Of a stretch of DNA of 64,000 nucleotides, positions 1 through 11,037 are shown piece by piece. This DNA comes from Diplolepis rosae (Eukaryota; Arthropoda; Insecta; Hymenoptera; Diplolepididae): assembly GCA_030998225.1 (NCBI GenBank), contig JAPYXD010000715.1, positions 1,054,001 to 1,118,000 on the forward strand, in the 5' to 3' direction. Positions within the stretch are counted from its first letter, which is position 1, and the number at the start of each line of letters is the position of its first letter. Under the pieces are notes generated by a model that did not search any database, was not told where the DNA came from, and saw nothing but the letters and a program-made list of their open reading frames with translations. The translations under genes and the position numbers were made by a program.

Positions 1-333
1 CGGCGGGTGCGATAATATTTCCCAATTCAATGCTTTTAATGTGTTCTTCACCACTTTAGCGGTATGAGACGGTGCGTTGTCATATTGTAGGATAACTTTG
101 CCATGTCTTCGGGCCCATTCCGGCCGTTTTTCGATCAACGCATGATTCAAATTGATAATTTGTTCTCGGTAGCGATCCGTATTCACCGTCCCATCAGGTT
201 TTAATAACTCGAAGTACACCACACCACACTGGTCCCACCAAACACAGAGAATTGTCTTACGGCCAAAGCGATTTGGCCTTGGAGTCGATGGGCCGACCTC
301 ACCAGGTGATAGCCATGATTTTCCGCACATATG
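1..333 (-). pseudogene. mariner transposase fragment
   Basis: On the minus strand a continuous frame shows the middle of a Tc1/mariner transposase: a SWLSPGE linker, then CVWWDQCGVVYFELLKP, and near the window edge ILQYDNAPSHTAKVV. The Asp in YDNAPSH is the second residue of the family's DDD catalytic triad. The first Asp and the N-terminal helix-turn-helix are missing upstream (above 333). The frame runs off the window at base 1 just after LSHPP, so the third Asp cannot be judged. This family cuts and pastes its own element at TA sites in the nucleus. The frame is open as far as visible, but the 5' end stops abruptly against unrelated sequence, so it is a truncated copy. Family identity is secure; functionality is not. 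Confidence 0.9.
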
Positions 334-419
334 AGAAAGTTGATAATCCAGGGAATTTATTAAAAAAGAATACTTTTAAAATTATGGGCTTTTGAAGGAA
401 AGAAGGATATTTTGGTGAT

Positions 420-1320
420 GTAATAAAACGCAAAGACATTCAATGTGAAAATACCAATCTACCTAGAATATATGGACTTTCAAAAGTGCATAAACCAAAC
501 TGTCCATTACGTCCTGTTTTTTCTCTTATAAACTCTCCTACTTTCGTAATGGCTAAAATGTTTAATAATATTTTCAAGAAGTCTTTACAAATCCCTCTTA
601 CACAAATTGAAAACTAGTACAGTTTTAAAAAAATGATCACATTTATTACCGGCATGTTGGCGATACTTTCCTTATTATTCCTAAAGATAAAATTGACTAT
701 GTTATGAAAAAATTCAATGCCTATCATCCTCGCTTGAAATTTACTTATGAGATTGAAAATAACAATTCGATTCCCTCTTTGAATGGCAGAATTATTGAAG
801 ACAAAGATGGGATTATTTTTAAAGATTGGTATAGAAAAGACACATATTCAGATTGATTAATAAATTTTTTGTCTAACTACCCTAAAACACAAAAAGCTGC
901 CATCATTAAAAATTTAGTTGATTCAGCAACACTCCTATCACACCCTTCTTTTCATGAAAAAAATTTAGCAACGATTAGAAAACTTTTATTATTAAATAAT
1001 TATCCTCTCAATTTTATAAATTACCACATGGATAACAGAATATCGTACATTTAAATAAAATTAATAACATACCCAATAATAACACAGATAGTAACAAATT
1101 TTGAAAAAATTGTGTCTATTTTATACCATTGAAATATTTCATTTACAATCAGAAGAATATTGCCTGATTACAATTTAGAAACAGTTTTCAGAGTGGATTC
1201 AAAAGTGGATAATATTATTAAACTTGGTAAAGATCCTTTAGATAAATTAGACCATTCGAATGTTGTCTACAAGATTACTTATGGACAATGTAGAAGAACA
1301 AATTCCATTCAAGTAAGTTA
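420..1320 (+). pseudogene. Penelope-like element reverse transcriptase, degraded
   Basis: Several plus-strand frames read as consecutive pieces of a Penelope-like reverse transcriptase. They are an RIYGLSKVHKPNCPLRPVFS block (about 475-530), a palm motif HVGDTFLIIPKDK (about 653-690), an LKFTYEIENNN...DGIIFKDWYRK block (735-840), SNYPKTQKAAIIKNLVDSA (870-930), and a distal VVYKITYGQ block (1260-1300) that in relatives leads into a GIY-YIG endonuclease. The palm motif of the family is normally YVDD. Here it reads HVGD, so a catalytic Asp is replaced by Gly. Frameshifts and stops separate the blocks, and the endonuclease is cut off. The copy is dead. Assignment to Penelope-like elements rests on motif order recalled from the family. 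Confidence 0.8.
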
Positions 1321-1540
1321 CGGCTGCTTCACCTATTAGCACGCCTTCTGTGGATTTTATTAAGGATAGGTACCCTTCCTTTATTTCTGAATTTATTACT
1401 ACTATTAGAATAACTTGTCGAGTCCAGGCTCTTACCTGAATGGGTCATAGCATAGGTCCTTTATAATCCGTGGTATTTTTTAAAGATACCCTGGATTCAT
1501 TGTCTATGAACAGTATAGGTTTGGTAGGATTGGAATGTGA

Positions 1541-2990
1541 TACAATCGTGTTGTGCCAGAAGGATATTTCTACCTTTTCTTGTCAAAGATATTCTCGCCC
1601 TAATATTCCGTCTGTGCTTATTGGGAAGTCGGAGTGTACCACATGAAAGGTAATTTTAAATTTCATCAATTAGATGCTTACAGTGTCTATGGTTGGAATT
1701 CTACTTGTTGCTATTCCTGTAATTTCTATGGCTTTGTTTTTATCAACTAGTAGGTCTTCATTTAAAGTTTCGAACTTGCTAATATTTATGTCCGCACCTG
1801 TGTTCACTAGAAACCTTGCGTTTGAATGTAAAAACTCATTTGACGAAAATTCCACTACTGGGGATTCTTAACTGAGTTTGGTGAAGATTTTCCTTGTTTC
1901 TTGAGAAATCTGACGCTGGTCTGACGCTCTGTTTTCTCCATACTCGTCGCTGCATCTGTTCGTCGAGCAGGGTCGAAGTTTAAATCATGTTTACTGACTG
2001 GAGCTGGTGACTGTGCTCTCGGGGGCGTATTGGCTCCTTTATAGGGGTAATTATGACTTGGGTAAAGGTTGTTTGACGTGTGCGTACTTGTATAGTACGG
2101 ATAGAGCTGATGGGGTAAATAAGGTGGATACTGAAATGGGGGTGCGTAATTACTCGGGTAATTAGGCATTATTGGCGAAGTTGGTCACCTTATTATCCTT
2201 GTCGGTCCTTGTCTTGGTTCCACCGTCCTGTTCCTGTCCGTTGATGATGCAAACCTAACATAAGGGCTCGGGCTTCTATCCCTAGATCCTTCGTAAGGTG
2301 CAGAATATCGATTTTCCTGGATATTGTTCATAGGAAAATAGGGGATTAATTGGTGTCGAGCTTCATACTCGATCGCGTGCTTCAAGGCTGTTTCCAATGA
2401 AGATGGATTCCGTGATTCCACCATTCCAGATATCACATCGGGTTATTCTCGGATGAAAGCCTTTAAGACGCAATCATTCAAAGGTAATAACATTTACTCC
2501 GCGTTCTGATACTCATCCTCTAATGCTGCTTAAGCTCCGGATTTTAATAGGGTGATTCTGTTGTAAAACTCGCTAAAATTTTGTTTCGAGACATTCTAAT
2601 CGTGTATATCTCATGCAAGTACCACGAGTAAATTTTGTGGGGGACAAATCGCTGTTTAAGAAGCAGAATTAAGTCGGTTATCGTAGAAAATGATTTTCCG
2701 CGAGTGCTATCCCTTGCAGCACCCTTTAATTGCGCTAAAACTGCCATTATGTATTGTCTTTCACAATTTCCAGGTGCACTGGATTCTCCGTTTAATACGT
2801 CTTGAATAAAGTCCCTAACGGTCATGTTTTTCCGGTTAAAAGTAGAGATGCTCATCACTCCCTGCTGTATACCTAAACAATTCGCCATTGAAGTGACCAT
2901 GGCGTCGCTAAGGATACGGGAGATGTTCCCTGTGAAATCTCCACCCTGTGATTTGTCATGAGTCTTATTATTTTTGTCGTATCGCATCTT
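1541..2990 (-). pseudogene. Ty3/Gypsy gag-protease remnant
   Basis: Minus-strand frames give the coding start of a Ty3/Gypsy LTR retrotransposon. A gag N-terminal part lies at 2544-2987 (147 codons, rich in Leu/Arg helices). A gag tail follows at 2185-2436 with the block SLETALKHAIEYEARHQL, then a Pro/Tyr-rich linker at 1855-2169. The protease starts at about 1855 (FLVNTGADINIS, where the catalytic motif is normally D-T/S-G) and ends around 1550 with DGILGREYL. The D-to-N change at the protease active site would abolish catalysis. Frameshifts separate the segments, and RT, RNase H and integrase are absent because the Penelope-like copy abuts on the low-coordinate side. A related gag tail recurs at 7690-8470. 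Confidence 0.75.
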
Positions 2991-3764
2991 TATTTTATGG
3001 TTGTTTGGAAAATTAAATAAAATCCCTGAGATCTAGTTTTTCTATAAAACATGAGGTCCGAACGCTGAATGTGTTGAAAACAATATGTTAAAATTAGTAT
3101 CGGACACCAAAGTTCGACTATTGTTGTAAAACCTAGTTTTTCTGAACATTCCTTGGATCAGGTTTGCCAAAAAATTATTTTTTTTATTTTCTTATTTTTC
3201 TAGTTGTTTTATTCCTAAAAATACTTTATAGACGCCCTCTCTTTTTTCTATTTATTATTTAATTTGCAGTGTAAATCAAAATTTATTTTCCAAATTGATT
3301 ATTAAGTGAGGTTAAGTTAATCAAGGGATTTTGTACTTGGTTTTTTTAAGAAGTTAGTCCCTTAAGAAATAAGTTGACCTATATAAATTTTGAATTCTAA
3401 TAATTGCAGTTGTTTTCAATGTTCTATTTTCCAAGGGATGTTTAAACTTTGTCCGGAATATTTATTTTGTAAAGGGTTGAAAATGATTTGTCAATTACTC
3501 CGGATATGCCTATACCTGTGTCCGGATTCATAACGTTACATTAGATTTCTTGATTTAATATTGTAATTTTTACTGCGCCGATTGTTGTAAGTGTGGCGTT
3601 GTGAATCAACGTAATTTTAAAACGATTTATGTTATCCAAGCAGCCTAATTTATCTTTCTGGATTAGAATAATAGTCAAATTTGGATCACATAAAAAGTTA
3701 TCTTCTTCGCTTTTTAATAATTCTGAATAAACTGAAGTTATTGTGTCGAACCAATACACCGCCC
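2991..3764. other. AT-rich stretch without recognised gene
   Basis: No LTR boundary or promoter could be placed here with confidence, although this is where the leader of the adjacent minus-strand Gypsy element should lie. A 72-codon minus-strand frame at 3541-3759 contains a CDPNLTIILIQKDKLGC block that looks protein-like. I do not recognise it and found no neighbouring coding sequence continuing it. Confidence 0.4.
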
Positions 3765-5442
3765 GCGAAACCGCCTTTCAGCGTTAAACTTCACGGGCGG
3801 TTGGTTTCGGCTTATAGTCGCGTACGACTTTTTCGTCATCCTTTGGACCGAAACCCACCCCCACGACCGCTCGCCCGTTAGACTTCACCAACCAGCGTGT
3901 AGACCCCGATGCGATTTCTACTGGCAGTCACTATTGTCTCGCTGTCGACGCCCATCGAGCTCTATCGTTCTCATCACTAGTGTGAAGAATAACTCGACGA
4001 GCATTCAGATCCGCACAAACTGGAGCATCAGAGAGACCATTGTTTCAGGAGTGAGTTCGGCACCCACTGCCTGACCAACGGTCTCCCTTGCCACGCCCCA
4101 CGTAGCACAGACAAAGATTCAAATTCGATCCAACTGCACCCCCAGGTACTTCATGCTTGTTCACCACTCAACCTCATGTTTTCGAGAACGATCCTCGGGG
4201 CCTTTTCAGGGGCCATTTTAAGACCTCTGCTATCCAACCAACGCTTTGCCCGCCACAGACTTTTATTGATCCTCAGCTCAAGGATTCGGACGTCTTCAGT
4301 GGCACAGACGACAAGTGCGTCGTCCGCGAAGCCGATGATGCTCATTTCAGCAGGTAGTTTCAAGCGCAGGAAATTGTCATACATGACGTTCCAAACAAGT
4401 CGCCTAACCCGTGACCCCTAAGGAGCGACACAAGTCATCTCTTCTTTGAGAGATCTTTTTTCGCCCTCATATATCACGTACATGTCGCTTAGATAGTCAT
4501 CTATCATCCGCAACAGGTATTCTGGAACCTTCTTTTGCACCATCGCCTCAATGCAGATCTTCCATCTCGCGGTATTGAATGCATTACGTATGTCAATGTT
4601 GATCAGCGCGCAGAATCCCTTACGCTTACCAGTTCTTCTTCGTCCATTTGTGGCGATGTCTGCCACAGCTTGGATGGCGTCCATAGTGGACCTGCCTTTC
4701 CTGAACCCAAACTGGTTCTCGGAAAGACCTTTCTCTCCGACCAAGAGACTCTGAAGTCGATGTAGAATCAACTCCTCGAGAAACAACCCCATCGTATCTT
4801 ATAGCCATATTAGTATATAGAATGAGGCCTCCTCCAAAGGTTTATTGCCCTTCCTCAGCAGGACCAACCTCTGCTTCTTCCAGTCGTCGAAGAACCTTTC
4901 CTCCCGAAGGAAGGAGTTAAAAGCTTCTAGGAGGATCTCCGGGTATCCCGCAATCACGTCTTTTAGGATGTCGGTTTGAACCCCGTCGATCCCTGGCGCC
5001 GTATTTGCCTTAACTCCCCCACTCGCTCTCCCCAGTTCTACGAGAGTGAAGAGTCCTTTTCGACTTCATCAATCAAGTCTTTCCAGCATTGCAGTCGGCT
5101 TCTATTTATGCCTCGCCTCAAAGCTTCTTTGCACTTGACATGCCTGTGCTTTCGGCGAGGCATCGAGTAGTCACATGCCGCGACCACCTTTCGCCTCGCC
5201 CATCGTATAGTTTCTACCAACGACCCAGCATGACCGATCCAACCAAGATCATCAATGAGCCTGGTTCCTTGGAGATATTCTCGAAGCCTTTCCCTGCTGA
5301 GTCGTTTTGTGTTTCGGGAGGCGCTTCTTTCTTTACCACCCCTACCCTTATCCACTGCCTGGCTCCGTGCTAATAGGCTACATTTAATGCCGTCCTTCGC
5401 TGACACTCTGATGGCATCGCTCAATGAGTAATGAGTAATCAA
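3765..5442 (-). pseudogene. R1-clade non-LTR retrotransposon, ORF2 3' half
   Basis: The minus strand encodes most of the second ORF of an R1-type LINE. From high to low coordinates it shows a linker between endonuclease and RT (5038-5442, ending WKDLIDEVEKDSS), an APGIDGVQTDILKDVI block (about 4990), FFDDWKKQRLVLLRKGNKP (about 4850-4900), and the RT finger/palm ORF 4418-4792 with ENQFGFRKGRSTMDAI and INIDIRNAFNTARW. The catalytic FADDALVV lies in 4151-4384. A fragment near 3925-4110 (VGAELTPETMVSLML) matches the extreme C-terminus, so about 1.5 kb between palm and tail has been deleted. 3765-3900 is GC-rich and looks like the 3' UTR. Frameshifts and stops show the copy is dead. The endonuclease is absent. 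Confidence 0.85.
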
Positions 5443-5698
5443 TGAGTTTGATGGCTTTTATCACAAATTAATGAGAAAATAATTGGTAAATTATTGAAAA
5501 ATTACTTAATTGTGTAATTTTACAGTATTTGAAATGAAAAATTTAATACATTTTAACATTTATATTACTGTTTATTACATTTATCATCAAGTCTTTTCTT
5601 TTTTTCTGGATATATTCAAAAATACACCTGATAAGCATAGATATTTTAATTATTATATTATTATATTGTTAGTATTTTGAGTACATACCGTCAAAAAA
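5443..5698. other. AT-rich spacer
   Basis: No coding or structural signal seen between the R1 fragment and the long-TIR element copy. Confidence 0.6.
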
Positions 5699-6760
5699 GG
5701 GTTAAAATTCGTCAAGTCTACCCGCCTAAAAACTTTTTGTCTCAGATTTCCTTGAAAGTCAGCGAAATTATTGTCTTAGTGAACTCTTTTAATTCCCCTA
5801 AGAGAACGTCTCTAGTACGACGGGTTGCCAGTATACAGGGGCTCGAATTTTCAACCTTTTACCGCGCACGCTCATACTCAATTAACCGTAACTTCTACAA
5901 AAGTTATCCAAAATCCAAAAAAAACAAATTATTTGAACTTCATTTTTTAATTTTAAACATATTTTTGAGTGTTTCTCTAAGCGCGGCCGTTAATTTTCTT
6001 TCCAAAGTTATGTTTAAAAAAAAGCTTTACTTTTTCCCTTTAAAATGAGCCATGGTCGAAAGTGGTGCGAAAGAAATTGATGGAGATATATAACACTTCT
6101 TGCATGCGGTTTCTGCGTCGCAGTGCAGCTAGGCGCCACGATCACGACGTACCGTCCATTGGGAACTTATTTAATTGTACTTTGTATTATTTGTTCGTAA
6201 AACTGTTATTTTTGGCTGGTACGAAATTAAAAATAAAAATTAATTTGTAATTGGGGGTGATTTTTTAGTGTGAGTCCCCTCGCCTCTCACATCGAAAATT
6301 GAGTGAAATAATTTGCTTATTACAGTGTATGTGCACTTCTCTTCCTTCTTTGCCTCACAGTTTTTTCGGGAAAATATCACATTCTAATGATGACGGATAT
6401 TTTCTCAACATGAGAGTTGATTCAGCAGAGGGAAGGAAAGAGTGATATTTTTGTGTACCAGGCACTGTGTTTGCTAATGCAAATCTACTCTTAAGTTCTT
6501 AAGCTGTGATGGCGTGATTTTCTTTGGGACTAAATTTTTCTTTGCCCATTGATACAAGGCATCAGCAGTCAAAATCGGATCTTTAGATTACGCTTGTAGG
6601 CTAGAACGCGCTGCGAGTCTTTTTAAATTTCCCCCAATACCATCACAAGGGCCTTTTCCGTGCGCCGTTGCAAGGAAATGCCACTCGGCTTGAATACCAA
6701 AATGCATTTCATGGTGGAGCAAATTGATGAAGTCATATTTATTTTTGAAGTTTTTAAATT
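5699..6760 (-). mobile_element. Long-TIR DNA transposon (family T), copy A
   Basis: From 5699 to about 6113 the sequence is the same terminal arm seen at 28566, 37066 and (inverted) 38997-39464. It starts GGGTTAAAATTCGTCAAGT, against GGGGCAAAATTCGTCAAGTG in other copies. From 6114 to about 6500 it matches, inverted, the internal side of the right end of the complete copy at 37066-39464 (region 38600-38996). Copy A is therefore an element right end lying reversed, and its protein is read on the minus strand. No second terminus was found, so the copy is truncated within the coding region near 6760. Confidence 0.75.
6340..6760 (-). pseudogene. Family T transposon protein, C-terminal part
   Basis: Reading the minus strand from 6750 downwards gives YDFINLLHHEMHFG, then AEWHFLATAHGKGPCDGIGG (the GKGPCDGIGG core at about 6630-6660), then LKRLAARSSLQ. 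After an in-frame stop it gives LTADALYQWAKKNL, and after a frameshift NTVPGTQKYHSFLPSAEST. The last block is also present at 38640-38700. The HGKGPCDGIGG pattern is one I associate with uncharacterised transposon-encoded proteins scattered through arthropod and cnidarian genomes. I cannot name the superfamily. It is presumably the transposase or an accessory protein of the family T element. Stops and a frameshift make it a pseudogene. This copy carries the segment deleted from the copy at 38085-38791. Confidence 0.65.
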
Positions 6761-6990
6761 TTTAAATATTCTGTGTCTGTTATTTCGGTTCGTAACGTAC
6801 TTCTGTCAGTTTGTTGCCAAGTCTGGAATTCTACTCTGTTAATACACTGGTCTGCGAGAACTGATGTTATAAAGTTATAATATGAGTAAAATTAATAATT
6901 TAGAAGTATTAAACATGTAAAAGCAACAGGTATCTCTATATATCGATCGTCGAAAAACCCTAAATGTCGGTATCGACCGAAAAAACAGTC

Positions 6991-7025
6991 TATAAAAGCA
7001 CCTGCAAATCCGCAAATCTTCAGTG
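6991..7025 (+). promoter_or_regulatory. LTR-like core promoter (TATA + TCAGT initiator)
   Basis: TATAAAAG at 6991-6998 is followed about 29 bases later by TCAGTG at 7020-7025, the TATA and arthropod initiator spacing common in LTR retrotransposons. Downstream, AAATAAA near 7508 could be a poly(A) signal. The stretch 6930-7660, ending near GATGTTACA, may be a solo LTR, but no second copy or target duplication was found. Confidence 0.4.
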
Positions 7026-7689
7026 ACCGTCGGATCATCTTGAACTTCAGATCTCGCTCAGAAAAGTAACAAGTGACTTTCCGACTATCTTCAACCCCGG
7101 AATTCTCTTAGGAAAAAGTGACTTGAATCTCGCAACTCTCCTCAAAGAAATGATTTTGGAACTCGGTACTTTTCTTAGAAAGCAAATTCAATCGTCACTC
7201 ATTTCCATCACTTTATCAGTTCGTTCATCATTATGAATATTAATTGGATTATCAGTGCTTCGAGAGGATTTAAATATCAAATTGGATCTTCATAAATTAT
7301 CCTTATCATTGTACCCACGGAACATAAGGATTTGGTGGACTCGAATCACTAAGATAAAACATTTCCTGTAAGTACCAAATTTTTATTAAGTCCCTAATTT
7401 AACTTGAATATATCTATAAATTCTCTTCTTTTCATTTTCAAGATGCTTTCCAGGAGGGATTTCCAAGGGCAACTTCTATTATATTTGTATCATTCCTTGT
7501 TTCGTTTATAAATAAACCGTTCGAGTGAGTTAAGCCATAGTGTTACCTGAGAGCGACCATGTTAGCCAGCTTATGATTTCACTATTAATTAACCAATAGC
7601 ACGTCGCTCCTGTCCAGTGTTCCACCGTATTGCGTTCCGTGATGTTACAAGAGTGTACGGTTGAATATCCTTCAGGTAAGACAATGAGT

Positions 7690-8470
7690 TTACTAGTCAT
7701 TGACGTTTAACGGTGGTCAGGTAATGGTGATGTTGTTTGGATGGTAGGATCAGACATCATTCTGGCAGGAGTTCTATATTGATGTACTTTCGTTAGACCA
7801 ATCCTTTTTATTGGGCTTAGATTTGCGTCCAGAATTTCAGAATTATTGTTTTTTCGTTTTCTTGAATTTGATATCAGCTCTGATTCGTCTTTCTTGTGAA
7901 TTTTATTATTTTTCTACTGATATTTTTACTCGCTTCTGTGCTACTTTGTACAGAGAACCTTGGTAACGAAGGATTTTATCTCTTGTCTTAAGAGATATTC
8001 ACGTTGCATCAGGATTTTAGCACTTATCCGATGTTCTTTTTCTTCTATTTTGGTCGATGCATTTTGATCTATCTTGTTTCTGAAATTTGGATAGTGATTA
8101 GTTTTACGATAAGATAGATGATCTTCATTAGTCTAAGACAATGGCATATCTGAGAAGGGATTGTATTGTGTGTATGGAGTATACTGATGCTGAGAGTCGA
8201 AAGTGCTTGTATTCGTTTGAATTTGACTGTGTTCGAATACGTTTGACACGGAGTCCGTAGAAGTCTGTCCATTATGCGCTGGTCATAATTGTTCTTGTGG
8301 GCTACGGCTTCTATCTCTTCAATTAAAACTAGTTTTCTGCTGCTAACGCGAAACATGGTGCAAAAGTTGAGTATAATTTTGATGTTTTGTTTCATAGTCA
8401 AGAGCGTATTTTAGGGCTATTTCTATCGTATTTGGATATCGAGATTCTACTGAAACATTTCGCCTCTTTC
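7690..8470 (-). pseudogene. Gypsy gag tail fragment
   Basis: On the minus strand, 8455 to about 8350 reads VESRYPNTIEIALKYALDYE. This parallels VESRNPSSLETALKHAIEYE in the Gypsy gag at 2185-2436. It is followed by an Arg/Ser- and Gln/Asn-rich tail in shifting frames (SRSPQEQ, QYTPYTQYNPFSD). Further down, around 7700-7830, a frame with SPIKRIGLTKVHQYRTPARM stays open for some 60 codons. This is the C-terminal gag region of a second, divergent Gypsy copy, broken by stops at several points. No protease or RT remains. The match is between two window sequences, so it does not depend on memory of the family. Confidence 0.6.
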
Positions 8471-9528
8471 TCATTTTATATTTCTAACATTTTGACATTT
8501 TCAGGCTGAATTTGGACCTGATTTGGCTCAAAATTTTCCTTTTTTAAAATTTACGTGTGGGTCACACGAAGGGTGAAAATTTCGCGAAACGGAATTCTTC
8601 ATTTCATGAGCGAGAATGCCGAAAATAAACACACGATTTTTAATTTTGGAGAGAGCGAGTGTCAATTCTACAAATCCTCGTTTTTGTAGTCCGCAATCTT
8701 GAGATATTGTATCTAAAATCCGTAAAAAAAACTGCGATTATTCTTTTTCCACAATATTGTGCAGTTGCGCTATAAAAAACACGTTTTCATTTTGGTGTTT
8801 TTCCCTACATCTGAAAATAAATATTTGCTGATTAAGAGATTTCAGGTTTCGCTTAAGCGATATCATTTTATTTGTCCTTATTACCTGCCCCATAGTTATC
8901 TCACAATCTTGAAAAATTTAATACGTGTTAAAACCCTGAGCATCAGAAGCCAAGGAGATCTGGTGACAAAGCAACCTAACCTTGACGTAATTCATCATGT
9001 GCCCTTCCACCCACATTTGAAAACAACGCGCTAAAACTTCCGACGCTTGGCAAGGATTCTTTGTTTGTTTATTTATTTATTTTTTCAAAATTAAGAGATC
9101 TAAAATTAGCCAGGTGAAGTTCCCCGAGGGGATCCGACACCTGTTAATTATTTCTTCAGTGTCCAGTCCTTGGAGGAAGCTCCCTGTGGGGATTCGACCA
9201 CCCTGGACTTCGTTCTGGAATTTTGTTAATTTGATTCTATTTTAGGAGCACTATTTTCAAAGTGTCTCCCGAGATGGCGTTCACCCCACTGGTAGCGCGA
9301 GGTGAGCCTACCAAGTGTTTTGGATCATAAAAAAAAACCTTCGAGTCTATTTTATTATTGAGTTTCAAGTTTGCCTATCTTTTCCCTTTTCATTCAAAGT
9401 TATTTAAAAAAAATTAAAACCTCTTAATCCCTATCTAAAGGATGGCAAGAATCATGGGTGATGAGTTCTCTAAAGATTAGGTCCGGTGATGCTATAATGC
9501 ACCACACCTAATCTCGAGCCTCGATCTT
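8471..9528. other. Intergenic, no supported gene
   Basis: Only short incidental frames are present. Around 9115-9210 two short GC-richer hairpin-like stretches occur (CCAGGTGAAGTTCCCC...GACACCTG). I could not assign them. Confidence 0.5.
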
Positions 9529-9993
9529 TGTTGGACGTCAGTGTTGCGAAGAGCGACAAGTCCTTACCTTTATTAGGTACGCAACCGGACTCGTTCCCGA
9601 GGATCTGCAATCAAGCACATCACCTCGGATTTCCACCTCTTGATTAATTACCCCCTTAATTAATACGCGCGCGCCTCAATTAAATATCGAGGCTAGGCGG
9701 TGTCACAAAGTAAGGTGAAAACTGTTTCTTTTTTAACCAGGCCCGTCTAGGGAACTGGGTGGCATAAACTTTTTTCAAGTACGTAGGAAAACTTGAAAAC
9801 AAGTGAAGTTCTGTAGTGTGATATGCGTAATAGTGGCGGTGACACAGAAGAAAAGCCTCAAGTTGAAGAACCTCGAGAAAGTGAAGAAGTAAAAATAATT
9901 AATGCACGAAAAGTATTTGCGAAAACCGTAAGAAAAGTGGTTATATTATTGAAATTAATTGAGAGCGCATAACAACGCAAAAGAAATAAAGAA
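9529..9993 (+). other. Possible Copia LTR and leader
   Basis: TGTTGGACGTCAGTG at 9529 resembles the TGTTGGA start of many Copia LTRs and lies 465 bases upstream of the Copia gag start in the same orientation. No 3' LTR copy was found after 12418, and the LTR end and primer binding site could not be placed. This is a suggestion from position only. Confidence 0.3.
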
Positions 9994-10880
9994 ATGGAGA
10001 AATGCTACATAAAAATACCGGTTTTTGACGGCGAGGAGTACGATACGTGGAAACAGCGCATCAAGATGTATTTAAAAATGAAAAAGTGCCAAGAAGTGAT
10101 AACAAGTAAAAAGGATTCAACCAAAGACAAAGAAGAGTGGGACGACAAAGACATCATGGCGATCAACTACATATACAGTGCGTTGTCGAACAAACAAATG
10201 GAGTATGTAAAAAAATTCGACACGGCTTACGAAATCATGGAAGAGTTGGATAAAAGGTATACAAAAGAATCGACGGCGCTACAAATTATCTGCAGAAACA
10301 GGCTTGAAAAAATGAAATTGAATAGATACAGTAACACAGCAACATTTACGAACAAGTTCGAAAAGGCCATCAATGAGTTGTCAGTAGCAGGTGCGAAAAT
10401 CACGGAACAAGAAAAGCTGAACTACATGCTGAATACGCTTCCGAGTTCATACAGCTACATAGGCGATTTGATCGATGCACTGCCGAAGGAGGATCAAACA
10501 GTAGCATATGTGAAAAATAAATTGGAAACTTCTGAAAGGAAACATGAAGATTTATTTCGAAGCGAGAGGCTCAAGTGCTTTCACGGCGTAAAAACTGCAA
10601 CAAGAAGGCTGCTTCAAGTGCGGAAGAGGTGGTCATTATGCCCGAGAGTGCCGAGGATCCTGGCGAGGTTCAACACGAGGCCGAAAACGGGGAGAAATCG
10701 GAAGCAGCAGAGGCAGAGGCACTCAACGCGGTGGTTTCAACGGGGCAAAGAGAGGCAGCAACAGCGGCAGAGGTCGCGGCAATTTTTGGAGCAACTGCGA
10801 CAAAGGTGGAAAAGGCGGAGCAACAGCAGCAGCAGCTGCGAGACAAGTTAGGAGCCGGAGCATGGAGTAGCAACGACAAC
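9994..10880 (+). pseudogene. Copia gag polyprotein, frameshifted
   Basis: The ATG at 9994 starts a Copia-type gag: IKIPVFDGEEYDTWKQRI near the N-terminus, then a helical region (EIMEELDKRYTKES; LNYMLNTLPSSYSYIGDLID) equivalent to the UBN2-like gag core. The frame is good to about residue 195. A frameshift near 10575-10605 then moves the real coding into another frame, where a CCHC zinc knuckle GCFKCGRGGHYARECRG starts at 10607. It is followed by an Arg/Gly-rich tail typical of RNA-binding gag ends. The plain 285-codon frame instead runs into Arg/Gln-rich nonsense after the shift. Gag would coat element RNA in cytoplasmic particles. Its codon use is less AT-rich than that of the downstream RT. 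Confidence 0.8.
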
Positions 10881-10913
10881 GAGAGCGACGTTTAACAGCG
10901 AAGTAAACAGGTT

Positions 10914-11037
10914 AGATAATAGTTGCGAAATAAATTGGATATTAGATAGCGGTTGCACCGATCACATTATAAATAATGCTAATTATTATGAAAATTGTAT
11001 TGATTTGAAAGAACCGATTAATGTTTATTTGGGGGAT
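10914..11037 (+). pseudogene. Copia aspartic protease stub
   Basis: The frame INWILDSGCTDHIINNANYY carries the DSG catalytic triad of a retropepsin, followed by EPINVYLGDK. The frame is then lost at about 11037, where the sequence jumps to the region just before the RT. The rest of the protease, the pre-integrase domain and the entire integrase are missing. The deletion junction is near 11037-11045, and the downstream RT is in a different frame. Confidence 0.75.

Noticed and set aside
5677..6048. 123-codon plus-strand frame, and similar frames at 28693-28977 and 37291-37476
   Set aside because: They lie in the non-coding terminal arm of the family T element. Similarity between them follows from the repeat, and the frame starts and lengths are not conserved.
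10575..10895. 106-codon Ala/Glu-rich frame
   Set aside because: An off-frame reading of the Copia gag Arg/Gly tail. The CCHC knuckle lies in another frame.
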